The notes: generated from the letters alone by a model not told the origin. A stretch of DNA of 5,903 bases from JBOFLG01 sp051657745 (GCA_051657745.1 JBOFLG010000149.1:1-5903); one strand, 5' to 3'; counted from the stretch's first letter, positions 1 to 5,594 are shown. Program-made: numbers and translations.

Positions 1-1225
1 GCACGATGCCGCCGCGCGGACTGACGCAGATGTTGTCGGGGTTGTTCAGCACCGCCGCGTCCGGTGAGGCAAAGAGGACGCGCATCGTCTCGGCCGCGGG
101 GTCGTACTCGAAGACCTGCCCCTGCCCCTCCGGCCCGCCACTGGTCGACACCACATAGGCGCGGTCGTTGCCCCACCAGGCGCCCTCCAGCCGGCGGAAC
201 ACCGCCGCTCCTTTGGCCGCTCCCTGCTCGGCGGGCCGGGTCTCGTTGGGGGCGTAGTCGGGGTTGTCGATGGTGACCCAGGAAGTGCGGTAGGTGGTGC
301 CGGTGCCGTCGGCGTACGTGCTGTAAGACGAGCCGTCCGGGGTCCGCACGACGAGCATCTGCAGCTCGCCGCCGGCCGCGAGGTCGCGACGCCGCGTCGG
401 TAGGTAACGGTAGAAGCCGGCCGGGGTGGCGTCTTCGGTGAGGTAGACAATGCCGGTACCCGGGTCGACACACACCGCCTCATGGCTGAACCGGCCCATC
501 TGCCGCAGCGGCCGACCCGTGGAGCGCCCGTTCTCGGGCACCTCGAACACGTAGCCGTGCCGCGTGCCGTCCGGGCTGACCTCGGTGGTCTCCTCGCAAC
601 TGAGCCAGGTGCCCCACGGGGTCGGGCCGCCGGCACAGTTGCGAACCGTTCCGGCGAGACTGGGCGTGGCACTGAGGAACCGGCCGGCATCCGGGTCGAA
701 CACCAGGGTGGTCGTCCCGCCCGGAGCCGTCCGGTCGTAGGCGGGAGTGCCGGCGATCACGCCGGTGGACCCGCCGAGTTCATGGTTGCGCACGAGCGAC
801 ACCGTGCCGTTCGACCGCCGGAAGGCCGCCATCCCGTCGTGGGCGCCCGGGGTGGGACGCCCGTCATCCATGAGGTCCCCGGTCCAGCCGACGGTGAGGT
901 ACTCGAAGCCCCGGGGCAGTCGGATCAACTCCAGCCCGGTGGTCTGGTCGCGGGCGGGGGACAGCGGCCCGTAGTCGGGGCTGAACGGCCGCTTCGCCAT
1001 CGATGCGGCGCTCGCGGTGCGGGCCCCGAGCGCGTGTAGCGGGCCGAGCGCGGCGAGCGCGGCGACGCCGCCGGCGAGCGCGGTGCGCCGGTCCAGGCCG
1101 AGCCGGGCCGGGGTGTGGCTCAGGGTCGGGTTCTGGCCCTGGTTCGCGGTCGGGTTCTGGCCCGTGGTCGGGATGTGGTTCGTGGTCGGGTGTGTGGTCG
1201 TGGCCTGATTCGGCAGGTCAGTCAT
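1..1225 (-). CDS. PhoX-family (DUF839) Tat-exported phosphatase, C-terminus cut by window edge
   Basis: Reading the minus strand from the ATG at 1225 gives 408 uninterrupted codons that run off the left edge. The protein matches the PhoX/DUF839 family, calcium- and iron-dependent phosphomonoesterases that release phosphate outside the cytoplasm. Visible family marks are VRNHE (about 145-149), a block RNCAGG-TPWGTWL-CEE (about 195-212), whose Cys and Glu residues are expected metal ligands, GRFSHEAV (about 245-252) and NPDNICVSPRGG near the visible end. A twin-arginine signal is present: RR at 46-47, an Ala/Leu/Gly-rich segment, then ASA-A at about 71-74 as a likely cleavage site. About 40 residues of Gln/Asn/Pro/Thr-rich sequence precede the twin arginines, which is unusual. 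GGAGG five bases before the ATG supports this start. The exact substrate is not shown; family assignment is firm, biochemical activity is inferred. Confidence 0.92.
   Translation of the reverse strand, partial: MTDLPNQATTTHPTTNHIPTTGQNPTANQGQNPTLSHTPARLGLDRRTALAGGVAALAALGPLHALGARTASAASMAKRPFSPDYGPLSPARDQTTGLELIRLPRGFEYLTVGWTGDLMDDGRPTPGAHDGMAAFRRSNGTVSLVRNHELGGSTGVIAGTPAYDRTAPGGTTTLVFDPDAGRFLSATPSLAGTVRNCAGGPTPWGTWLSCEETTEVSPDGTRHGYVFEVPENGRSTGRPLRQMGRFSHEAVCVDPGTGIVYLTEDATPAGFYRYLPTRRRDLAAGGELQMLVVRTPDGSSYSTYADGTGTTYRTSWVTIDNPDYAPNETRPAEQGAAKGAAVFRRLEGAWWGNDRAYVVSTSGGPEGQGQVFEYDPAAETMRVLFASPDAAVLNNPDNICVSPRGGIV
1125..1190 (-). repeat. Degenerate short tandem repeat in the N-terminal leader of the PhoX-family gene
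   Basis: The 15-mer GTCGGGTTCTGGCCC occurs at 1125-1139 and again, identical, at 1149-1163, a 24-bp period. The core GTCGGG recurs at 1167 and 1185 (18-bp steps). All steps are multiples of three. On the coding strand the repeats give recurring Pro-Thr dipeptides at about residues 13, 19, 25 and 33, in a Gln/Asn/Thr-rich stretch ahead of the twin-arginine motif. This looks like slippage or unequal exchange in a weakly constrained leader. Confidence 0.75.
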
Positions 1226-1230
1226 GACGC

Positions 1231-1235
1231 CCTCC
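1231..1235 (-). promoter_or_regulatory. Ribosome binding site of the PhoX-family gene
   Basis: On the minus strand GGAGG lies five bases upstream of the ATG at 1225. It matters because the annotated start adds an odd low-complexity leader in front of the Tat signal, and this site argues that the long form is really translated. Confidence 0.7.
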
Positions 1236-1369
1236 GATGCGTGAGTGCCCGCCCCTGGGTTGAGAGGGCCGACCCAGCCCATCGGCCGCTGATGCATGGC
1301 GGATGACGTCAGGGTGGCCGTGGCACGACGATCACGTCAGCGGAGGACAACCGGCACCCCGGCATCCGC

Positions 1370-2167
1370 TCAGCGGGCTCGGGGGCCGAACTGCGGCTCG
1401 CGGCGGGCGAGCGCCGCCGTCCGCGCCACTGCGGAGTTGGCGCCGGCGAGCAGACGGGCCTGCGCGAGCCGCTCCCGGGCGAAGGTGCGGCGCGGGCCGG
1501 CGGTCCAGGTGCGCTCGAACAGCGCCTTGGTGGCGGCGACCGCATCGGGCGACCGGGTGGCGACCTGCTCGAGCCAGCGAGTGGCCGCCACGAATGGCTC
1601 GTCGGCGACCTCGGTGGCCAGGCCCAGCTCGACGGCGCGCTGGCCGTCGATGACTTCGCCGGTCATCGTGAGCCGCTTGGCGACATCGATGGACAGCACC
1701 TGGGCGAGTGAGCGGATGCCGCTCATGTCGGGGATCAGACCCCACCTGGCCTCCAGCACCGACCAGCGGGCGTCCACCGTGGTAAGGCGGAGGTCTGCGG
1801 CGAGAGCGAGCTGCAGCCCACCGCCGTAGCAGTGACCGTGCACGGCAGCCACCACCGGCACCGGGAGCCGACGCCAGGCCCAGCACGCTTCCTGGAACAG
1901 GTTGGTGCCACGCCAGGGCCGGGGCACGAACGCCTGCACCACCCGTGGTGGCTCGCTCAGCACCGTCGCGAAGTCGAGCCCGGCACAGAACGATTCGCCC
2001 TCGCCGCCGAGCACCACGCCGCGCAGCGTGCGGTCGCGCCGCAGTTCGCGGGCGGCGCCGACGAGCGCCTCGAGGGTGTCCAGAGTCAGCGCATTCAGCG
2101 TGGCCGGTCGGGCCAGCCGGACCTGGGCGACGCCGCCGTCGATGATGCAGGTGACCGGCTCGGACAT
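1370..2167 (-). CDS. Crotonase-superfamily enoyl-CoA hydratase/isomerase
   Basis: A complete 265-residue protein, normal for the crotonase fold, which acts on CoA thioesters in fatty-acid or related acyl-CoA metabolism in the cytoplasm. The first oxyanion-hole segment is ESFCAGLDF (58-66) and the second is AAVHGHCYGGGLQLALAADLR (107-127). The two catalytic glutamates of enoyl-CoA hydratase (Glu144 and Glu164 in the rat enzyme) fall at Q119 and E139, twenty residues apart as expected, so the first is replaced by Gln. An Asp (D147) follows E139 by eight residues, the spacing of the Glu/Asp pair of dienoyl-CoA isomerase (Glu196/Asp204). This suggests an isomerase rather than a hydratase, or a divergent member. 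The ATG at 2167 begins at the natural N-terminus MSEPVTCIIDGGVAQVRLAR; its ribosome site is weak. The gene lies 144 bp upstream of, and parallel to, the phosphatase gene and is divergent from the signalling operon. Confidence 0.93.
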   Translation of the reverse strand: MSEPVTCIIDGGVAQVRLARPATLNALTLDTLEALVGAARELRRDRTLRGVVLGGEGESFCAGLDFATVLSEPPRVVQAFVPRPWRGTNLFQEACWAWRRLPVPVVAAVHGHCYGGGLQLALAADLRLTTVDARWSVLEARWGLIPDMSGIRSLAQVLSIDVAKRLTMTGEVIDGQRAVELGLATEVADEPFVAATRWLEQVATRSPDAVAATKALFERTWTAGPRRTFARERLAQARLLAGANSAVARTAALARREPQFGPRAR

Positions 2168-2173
2168 GACCGC

Positions 2174-2179
2174 AGCCTA
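2174..2179 (-). promoter_or_regulatory. Possible -10 element for a leaderless crotonase mRNA
   Basis: On the minus strand TAGGCT matches the actinobacterial TANNNT -10 pattern and ends seven bases before the A of the crotonase ATG. Transcription would then begin at or next to the start codon, giving a leaderless mRNA, which is common in actinobacteria and fits the lack of a good ribosome binding site. I see no convincing -35 element, so this stays tentative. Confidence 0.27.
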
Positions 2180-2295
2180 CTCACACCCGCACGGAAGTCC
2201 CTGCTACACAAGGGAAGAGAACCAGTGCGTATTGCGAGCTTCCTCCGCGAACCCCAGCGGCCTCGAGCGTGTCGGCGGCCCGATCCAGAGTCGAG

Positions 2296-2325
2296 TTCAA
2301 TGTCGTACGTGCGTTCGAATACTAT
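2296..2325 (+). promoter_or_regulatory. Candidate promoter for the signalling operon (upstream)
   Basis: TACTAT at 2320-2325 fits the TANNNT -10 pattern. TTCAAT at 2296-2301, 18 bases upstream, is a poor -35 (three of six matches to TTGACA). Transcription would start near 2332 and leave a leader of about 200 bases containing the palindrome at 2401. The same bases read leftward give TAGTAT, so the site could also serve the crotonase side. Confidence 0.3.
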
Positions 2326-2400
2326 GTCTCATGAACTGGCCCTCCGGCATCCTCGCCACCACCGCCCTCCCGCGCCGCCGCACCGGCCCGCCGCCACCAC

Positions 2401-2420
2401 GGCATGACACCTGTCATGCC
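2401..2420. promoter_or_regulatory. Perfect 9-2-9 inverted repeat, candidate operator
   Basis: GGCATGACA (2401-2409) and its exact reverse complement TGTCATGCC (2412-2420) flank a CC spacer. The 20-bp size and tight symmetry suit a dimeric helix-turn-helix regulator such as the LuxR-type protein encoded at the end of the operon. The half-site core TGACA reappears at 2428-2432 and 2644-2648. The symmetry is directly visible; the identity of the binding protein is inferred from position only. It could instead form a small RNA hairpin if transcribed from further upstream. Confidence 0.65.
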
Positions 2421-2440
2421 AATCAGGTGACAACCGCGGA

Positions 2441-2446
2441 TAGAAC
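2441..2446 (+). promoter_or_regulatory. Candidate -10 element, activator-dependent promoter
   Basis: TAGAAC resembles a -10 hexamer but lacks the final T. The bases 18 upstream (TGCCAA, within and beside the palindrome) do not resemble a -35. If transcription starts seven bases after the hexamer, near 2453, the palindrome is centred about 42.5 bp upstream, the usual place for a LuxR-type activator that replaces -35 contacts. This is positional inference. Confidence 0.33.
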
Positions 2447-2473
2447 ACTGGCCCAGGCGTCGGTTGAATCAAT

Positions 2474-2524
2474 GGTCGAGGGCGCCGGGGGACACCCCCT
2501 CCGTGGGCCCCGTCGCCCCCGACC
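2474..2524 (+). other. Potential RNA stem-loop directly before the ribosome site of the small ORF
   Basis: GGTCGAGGGCGCCG (2474-2487) can pair with CGTCGCCCCCGACC (2511-2524) with two mismatches in fourteen positions. Between the arms, GGGGG (2487-2491) can pair with CCCCC (2495-2499) across a three-base loop. The structure ends one base before GAGGAG of the ribosome site, so it could affect translation of the small ORF. GC-rich DNA folds easily, so chance is a real alternative. Confidence 0.3.
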
Positions 2525-2525
2525 G

Positions 2526-2530
2526 AGGAG
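2526..2530 (+). promoter_or_regulatory. Strong ribosome binding site for the 30-codon ORF
   Basis: AGGAG lies seven bases before the ATG at 2538, within the longer match GAGGAG. It is among the strongest translation-initiation signals in the window and precedes a very short ORF, which is the main reason to call that ORF real. Confidence 0.75.
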
Positions 2531-2537
2531 AACCTTG

Positions 2538-2630
2538 ATGACGACGGAGTCTCGACGCGTGCCGCTGCGGCCGGCGGCAGCCACCGACGGTTCCGCCGTG
2601 CGCCCGGCCGTCGTGCCGGTGCCCTGCTGA
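2538..2630 (+). CDS. Small ORF, 30 residues, head of the signalling operon
   Basis: An ATG after a strong AGGAG site opens 30 codons ending at TGA 2628-2630. Most third positions are G or C, as in neighbouring genes. The peptide starts MTTESRR, is rich in Arg, Ala, Pro and Val, has no hydrophobic export segment and ends in PVPC, with its only Cys as the last residue. I do not recognise it. Only 12 bases separate its stop from the GTG of the next gene, which itself lacks a good ribosome site. Two readings are open: a translated leader that delivers ribosomes to the kinase gene by coupling, or the precursor of a small signal read by the membrane proteins downstream. The coupling role is better supported by what is visible. 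Confidence 0.6.
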   Translation: MTTESRRVPLRPAAATDGSAVRPAVVPVPC

Positions 2631-2642
2631 CGCGCGCCGGAC

Positions 2643-3857
2643 GTGACAGTGTCGCGCCCCGACCGGGCAACGGATGACGGGGTGCAGCCCGAGCCGACCC
2701 GCTCACCCCCTCCGGGTGCGCGGATGGCGTTCCTCGCCAGTGCGGCGGTCAGTCTGGTCGTTGCCGTTTCGCACCTCAGGCCACCGCTGCCTGACGGGTA
2801 CCCATCGGCGATAATCCAGGCTCTCGTCGTCATCCCCGTCGTGGCAGCCTGCGCCCTGTTCGTCCGGGTCCAGCTCCGCCTCGTTCGCGCCGAGGACGAC
2901 ACCTCCTGGCCGTGGGTGATTCTCGGGCTCGGCCTGGTCGCGACCGTGCCGACCGGCCAGTACTGGGCACTGGCTCCCGGGGCGGCTGCGGCCATCCTCC
3001 GGCTCGGCGTGCGGCCCGCCCTCGCCGCACTCGGCGGCAGCGCCCTCACCGCACTCGGCGGCAGCGCCCTCACCGCACTCGGCGGCAGCGCCCTCGCCGC
3101 ACTCGGCGGCAGCACCGTCGCCGGCGACCGCATCGACAGACCGATTGGCGCCGCGGCCGCCGATCTGCTGGTGCAGGCGGGGGTGCCGGCGCTGCTCCTC
3201 GCCGCACTCACCCGGCTCGCGCTCGACCTGCACCGGCCCCGAGGGCTGCCCGAACAGCTGCTCCGCCATCACGTCGACCTCGAACGCGACCGCGTCGCCC
3301 GCGATGCACACGACCTGATGGGCCGCACCCTGGTCACCGCGTCGATCCGCACCGAGCGGGTCCTTCGAGCGCTCGGCACGGGCGACCCGACCCTGCAGGT
3401 CAAAGTGCACCGACTTCGCGAGACACTCGCAGCGGGTGAGCGGCGAGTGCGCGCGCTGGCCTCTCAGCCGGTGATCAGCACCTGGGACGACGAGCTCGGC
3501 CTCGCCCGGGCGCTCTGTGCGCGGCTCGGCATCACACTCACCGTCGATGAGCGGCACCCTCCGCCGTCTCACTACCGAGCCCTGGCCGGCCTGGTGCTCC
3601 GCGAATGCGTCACTGTCGCAATCTCACTACGGGCGACCGTCCACGTCGATGCCACGGTTCAGGTGACGCCGGATGACGCCACCGTCGTCCGCGTCGTCGT
3701 CACCAGAGCGCCCGGTGGCCCCGCCGTCACCCCGCCGACGCGCGTGCTCGAGGCCGTCGACCAGACCAACGGGTCACTCACCGTCTCCGACGGCGACCAC
3801 GCCTGGGCGCTCGAGGTATGCCTGCCTGCGGCCCACCCCGGTCGGCCCTTCCGATGA
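2643..3857 (+). CDS. SK1: membrane HisKA_3-type kinase-like protein with phosphoacceptor His but degenerate ATPase domain
   Basis: 404 residues from GTG 2643. A polar N-terminus (1-27) precedes hydrophobic segments at about 28-45, 55-77, 88-108, 109-130 and 170-195, with no large extracytoplasmic domain. The dimerisation and phosphotransfer region follows: E214-R-D-R-V-A-R-D-A-H223-D-L-M-G-R-T-L, the HisKA_3 pattern with its histidine intact. The ATPase half is badly eroded. The N-box position reads R320-E-C-V-T-V325-A-I-S-L329, with V for the magnesium-binding Asn and L for the His. No DxGxG box is visible, and the segment where the ATP lid should be is short. It probably cannot bind ATP alone. 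A 4 x 8-residue repeat sits at about 127-158. Start choice: no clear ribosome site is visible, so translation probably follows from the small ORF 12 bases upstream; GTG 2649 or ATG 2724 are alternatives. The stop overlaps the next start as ATGA. Likely role: phosphoacceptor subunit working with SK2. Confidence 0.87.
   Translation: MTVSRPDRATDDGVQPEPTRSPPPGARMAFLASAAVSLVVAVSHLRPPLPDGYPSAIIQALVVIPVVAACALFVRVQLRLVRAEDDTSWPWVILGLGLVATVPTGQYWALAPGAAAAILRLGVRPALAALGGSALTALGGSALTALGGSALAALGGSTVAGDRIDRPIGAAAADLLVQAGVPALLLAALTRLALDLHRPRGLPEQLLRHHVDLERDRVARDAHDLMGRTLVTASIRTERVLRALGTGDPTLQVKVHRLRETLAAGERRVRALASQPVISTWDDELGLARALCARLGITLTVDERHPPPSHYRALAGLVLRECVTVAISLRATVHVDATVQVTPDDATVVRVVVTRAPGGPAVTPPTRVLEAVDQTNGSLTVSDGDHAWALEVCLPAAHPGRPFR
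3021..3116 (+). repeat. In-frame tandem repeat, 4 x 24 bp, inside SK1
   Basis: Four adjacent 24-bp units start at 3021, 3045, 3069 and 3093. Units 2 and 3 are identical; units 1 and 4 differ from them at one and two positions. Each encodes an eight-residue unit of the form L-[AT]-A-L-G-G-S-[AT]. Near identity at synonymous sites too points to recent duplication rather than selected protein repetition. The reading frame survives any change in copy number. It lies between the third or fourth membrane segment and the last one, so copy number would change a membrane-proximal part. Confidence 0.95.
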
Positions 3858-4945
3858 CCGCATCGGGCCCCGGGTCGCGCGCCCTGCTCGACCACCCTCG
3901 AGCGCTTCGGCTCACCAGCGTTCTCGTCCTGCTCGCCTTGGTCGCCCTGGTCGCAACGAGCGGTGGGAACGGCTCCACACCATGGCAGGTCGGGCACGCG
4001 GCAGCCACCGTGGCATGCGGCATCTGGGTGCTCGCGCACCATCGACGGCGGCACCGGATGACGCACACGCTCGCCATCGCCGCTCTGGGTGTTCTCGCCC
4101 TCGGGTCAACGGCACATCCCACCGACATCGGAGCGCGGTCCACGAGCGCCGCGGCGCTGCCATCGAGCGCACTGGCGGTGGCCCTGACCGTCCTCGTGGT
4201 CGTCCTCGACCGCCTCACCGCTGCCACGACGACCACCTCCGCCGACGCGACCGCGCTTGCCCGTGGCCTCGACCGAGACCGGGCTCGGCTCGGTAACGAG
4301 CTGAGGTCGCAGATCGGCCGTACCCTGAGCGCCGCCCGTCAGGACATCCGCGCGGCCATCGAGGTCGCCGCCATCAGTGAGCAGCGCACCGGCGGCCAGG
4401 TGCTCGAGCACCTGCGCTCCCTGGACGGCCTCGTCGAGGCGGGCATCGACCAACTCGAGCAACTGTCGGTCGAGCCCGTCGCGGCCTGTCTGCCGAGCGA
4501 GCTGCGCGCGACCCGCGAGGTGTGCGAGCGCCTCGGCATCGTGGCCGTGATCAGCGCCGACCCGGTGGCCGACCATGCCATCGCCGATGCCGCCGCCCTG
4601 GTGCTGCGCGAAGCCATCACGAACATGCTCCGCCACGCCGCTCCCACCCGATGCGTCATCGCCATCCGTTGCTCGGCCCACGAGACCGTCCTGTCGGTGA
4701 CGAACAACGGCGCGGCGCCGCCCCCCGCCGGGTCCGTGCCGATCGGTGCCGGGTCGGGGCAACGCCGGTGGCAGCGGACCGTCATCCATCTCGGCGCGCG
4801 GATCTCCACCGGCACGCTCGAGGGCGGTCGTTACCACGTGCTGGTCCGCTTCCCGGCACGGTCGTCGCGACCCACCGGTTCGGGCTCGGGTCGCCCCACC
4901 GGCCTGATCGGATGGAAAGGTGCCCGATGGGGATTCGGATCCTGA
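3854..4945 (+). CDS. SK2: membrane kinase-like protein lacking the phosphoacceptor His but with intact N-box
   Basis: 363 residues from ATG 3854, which overlaps the SK1 stop as ATGA, so it is translationally coupled. An ATG at 3818 would add 12 residues but lies inside SK1. Four hydrophobic segments are visible at about 18-36, 44-62, 70-86 and 102-121. The HisKA_3-like helix reads D142-R-A-R-L-G-N-E-L-R151-S-Q-I-G-R-T-L. It aligns without gaps to the family pattern ERxRIARELHDxxGxTL, putting Arg at the histidine and Ser at the following Asp. The ATPase half is better kept: L251-R-E-A-I-T-N257-M-L-R-H261-A is a canonical N-box. A glycine-box-like segment T-N284-N-G286 has Asn for the usual Asp, and GAGSG (298-302) may be the second glycine region. 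The protein should bind ATP but cannot carry the phosphate on a conserved His. Its last 19 bp overlap the response-regulator gene. Likely role: ATPase partner of SK1; a non-kinase modulator is the alternative. Confidence 0.88.
   Translation: MTASGPGSRALLDHPRALRLTSVLVLLALVALVATSGGNGSTPWQVGHAAATVACGIWVLAHHRRRHRMTHTLAIAALGVLALGSTAHPTDIGARSTSAAALPSSALAVALTVLVVVLDRLTAATTTTSADATALARGLDRDRARLGNELRSQIGRTLSAARQDIRAAIEVAAISEQRTGGQVLEHLRSLDGLVEAGIDQLEQLSVEPVAACLPSELRATREVCERLGIVAVISADPVADHAIADAAALVLREAITNMLRHAAPTRCVIAIRCSAHETVLSVTNNGAAPPPAGSVPIGAGSGQRRWQRTVIHLGARISTGTLEGGRYHVLVRFPARSSRPTGSGSGRPTGLIGWKGARWGFGS
4914..4920 (+). promoter_or_regulatory. Ribosome binding site deciding the response-regulator start
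   Basis: GGAAAGG, inside the SK2 coding region, lies six bases before ATG 4927. It selects that ATG over the in-frame ATG at 4912, which would add MERCP and place part of this site inside the coding sequence. Confidence 0.65.
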
Positions 4946-5535
4946 TCGCCGAAGACCTCGACCTCGTCGCCGAGGCGTTCGAGTCGTTGCTCGGCACCGA
5001 GCCGGGCCTCGAGGTCGTCGCCCGGGTCACGCATGGCGATCTCGTACTGGCGGCGGCCATGGAACATCACCCGGACATCGCATTGGTCGACGTCGTCATG
5101 CCTGGTGCCAGCGGCATCGACGCCTGCGCACGGGTCCGCACCGTGGTGCCGTCGTGCCGCGTCATCCTGCTGACCTCGCTCCCCCGGATCGGCCATCTCT
5201 CGGCCGCTCTCACCGCCGGCGCCTCCGGCTACCTGGTCAAGACGCTGAGCGCTCGGCAACTGGTCGACAGCATTCGCACGGTCGCAGCGGGAGGTGTCGC
5301 GATCGACCCCGCGGTCGCCGCCGAAGCGCTCACCACCGGGCCGAACCCGCTCACCGACCGCGAGCGCGACATCCTCCGCCTCGTCGACCAAGGGCTGCCC
5401 ACCAACCAGATCGCCGACGAGCTGTTCCTCTCCCCCGGCACGGTGCGCAACTACCTGTCGAACTCGATCACCAAACTGCATGCCTCGACCCGAGTCGAGG
5501 CCGCCAGGATCGCGCGCACCCGCGGCCTGATCTGA
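4927..5535 (+). CDS. NarL/LuxR-family response regulator
   Basis: 202 residues, the usual length for a receiver plus LuxR helix-turn-helix protein. The receiver (about 3-120) has the acidic pair E9-D10, phosphoacceptor D55 in ALVDVVMPG, the switch Thr83 in ILLTSL and Lys105 in GYLVKTLS, so all key residues are present. The DNA-binding domain (about 139-202) shows LTDRERDIL-LVDQGLPTNQIADELFLS and GTVRNYLSNSITKL, typical of the DesR/NarL group that pairs with HisKA_3 kinases. It is a cytoplasmic transcription factor expected to be activated by phosphotransfer, here most likely from H223 of SK1. The start at 4927 has a good ribosome site and overlaps the SK2 end by 19 bp. It is the last gene of the operon, 59 bases before a strong hairpin. 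The palindrome at 2401-2420 is a candidate target, implying autoregulation; this is inference. Confidence 0.96.
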   Translation: MGIRILIAEDLDLVAEAFESLLGTEPGLEVVARVTHGDLVLAAAMEHHPDIALVDVVMPGASGIDACARVRTVVPSCRVILLTSLPRIGHLSAALTAGASGYLVKTLSARQLVDSIRTVAAGGVAIDPAVAAEALTTGPNPLTDRERDILRLVDQGLPTNQIADELFLSPGTVRNYLSNSITKLHASTRVEAARIARTRGLI

Positions 5536-5594
5536 GCCGGGGCCGCCGAACCGGTGCTGGCCCGTCGAACGTGGCCGGGCAGGTGGACCCACCG

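Larger units (their letters stand above)
2168..2537. other. Divergent intergenic regulatory region
   Basis: This 370-bp stretch separates the leftward crotonase gene from the rightward signalling operon. Open frames cross it, but none has a convincing ribosome site or family resemblance. Its middle (about 2285-2335) is the most AT-rich part of the centre of the window and holds promoter-like hexamers. From 2336 to 2400 it is pyrimidine-rich and featureless. A perfect inverted repeat follows at 2401-2420, a -10-like hexamer at 2441 and a GC-rich foldable stretch up to the ribosome site at 2526. Confidence 0.75.

Noticed and set aside
1267..1287. Inverted repeat GGCCGA/TCGGCC with a 9-base loop between the crotonase and phosphatase genes
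   Set aside because: A six-pair stem with no T tract is expected often at this GC content; it is not enough to call a terminator or operator.
2300..2407. Short plus-strand frame from ATG 2300 (35 codons) in the intergenic region
   Set aside because: There is no usable ribosome site, the peptide is His/Pro/Arg-rich, and it ends inside the perfect palindrome. It is better explained as promoter and leader DNA.
1902..2630. Long plus-strand open frame of 242 codons across the crotonase gene into the small ORF
   Set aside because: Its first part is antisense to a clear crotonase and has low-complexity Arg/Ser/Pro composition. Only the last 30 codons, with their own strong ribosome site at 2526, are supported.
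2703..3572. Minus-strand open frame antisense to SK1
   Set aside because: The sense strand encodes a recognisable HisKA_3-type protein. The antisense product is rich in Glu/Gly/Ala repeats produced by the 24-bp repeat and has no family features.
4106..4837. Minus-strand open frame antisense to SK2
   Set aside because: It mirrors GC-rich codons of SK2, whose N-box and membrane segments are clear on the plus strand.
4831..5592. Minus-strand open frame antisense to the response regulator
   Set aside because: The plus strand carries an intact receiver and LuxR domain; the antisense product is Gly/Arg/Asp-rich with no motif.
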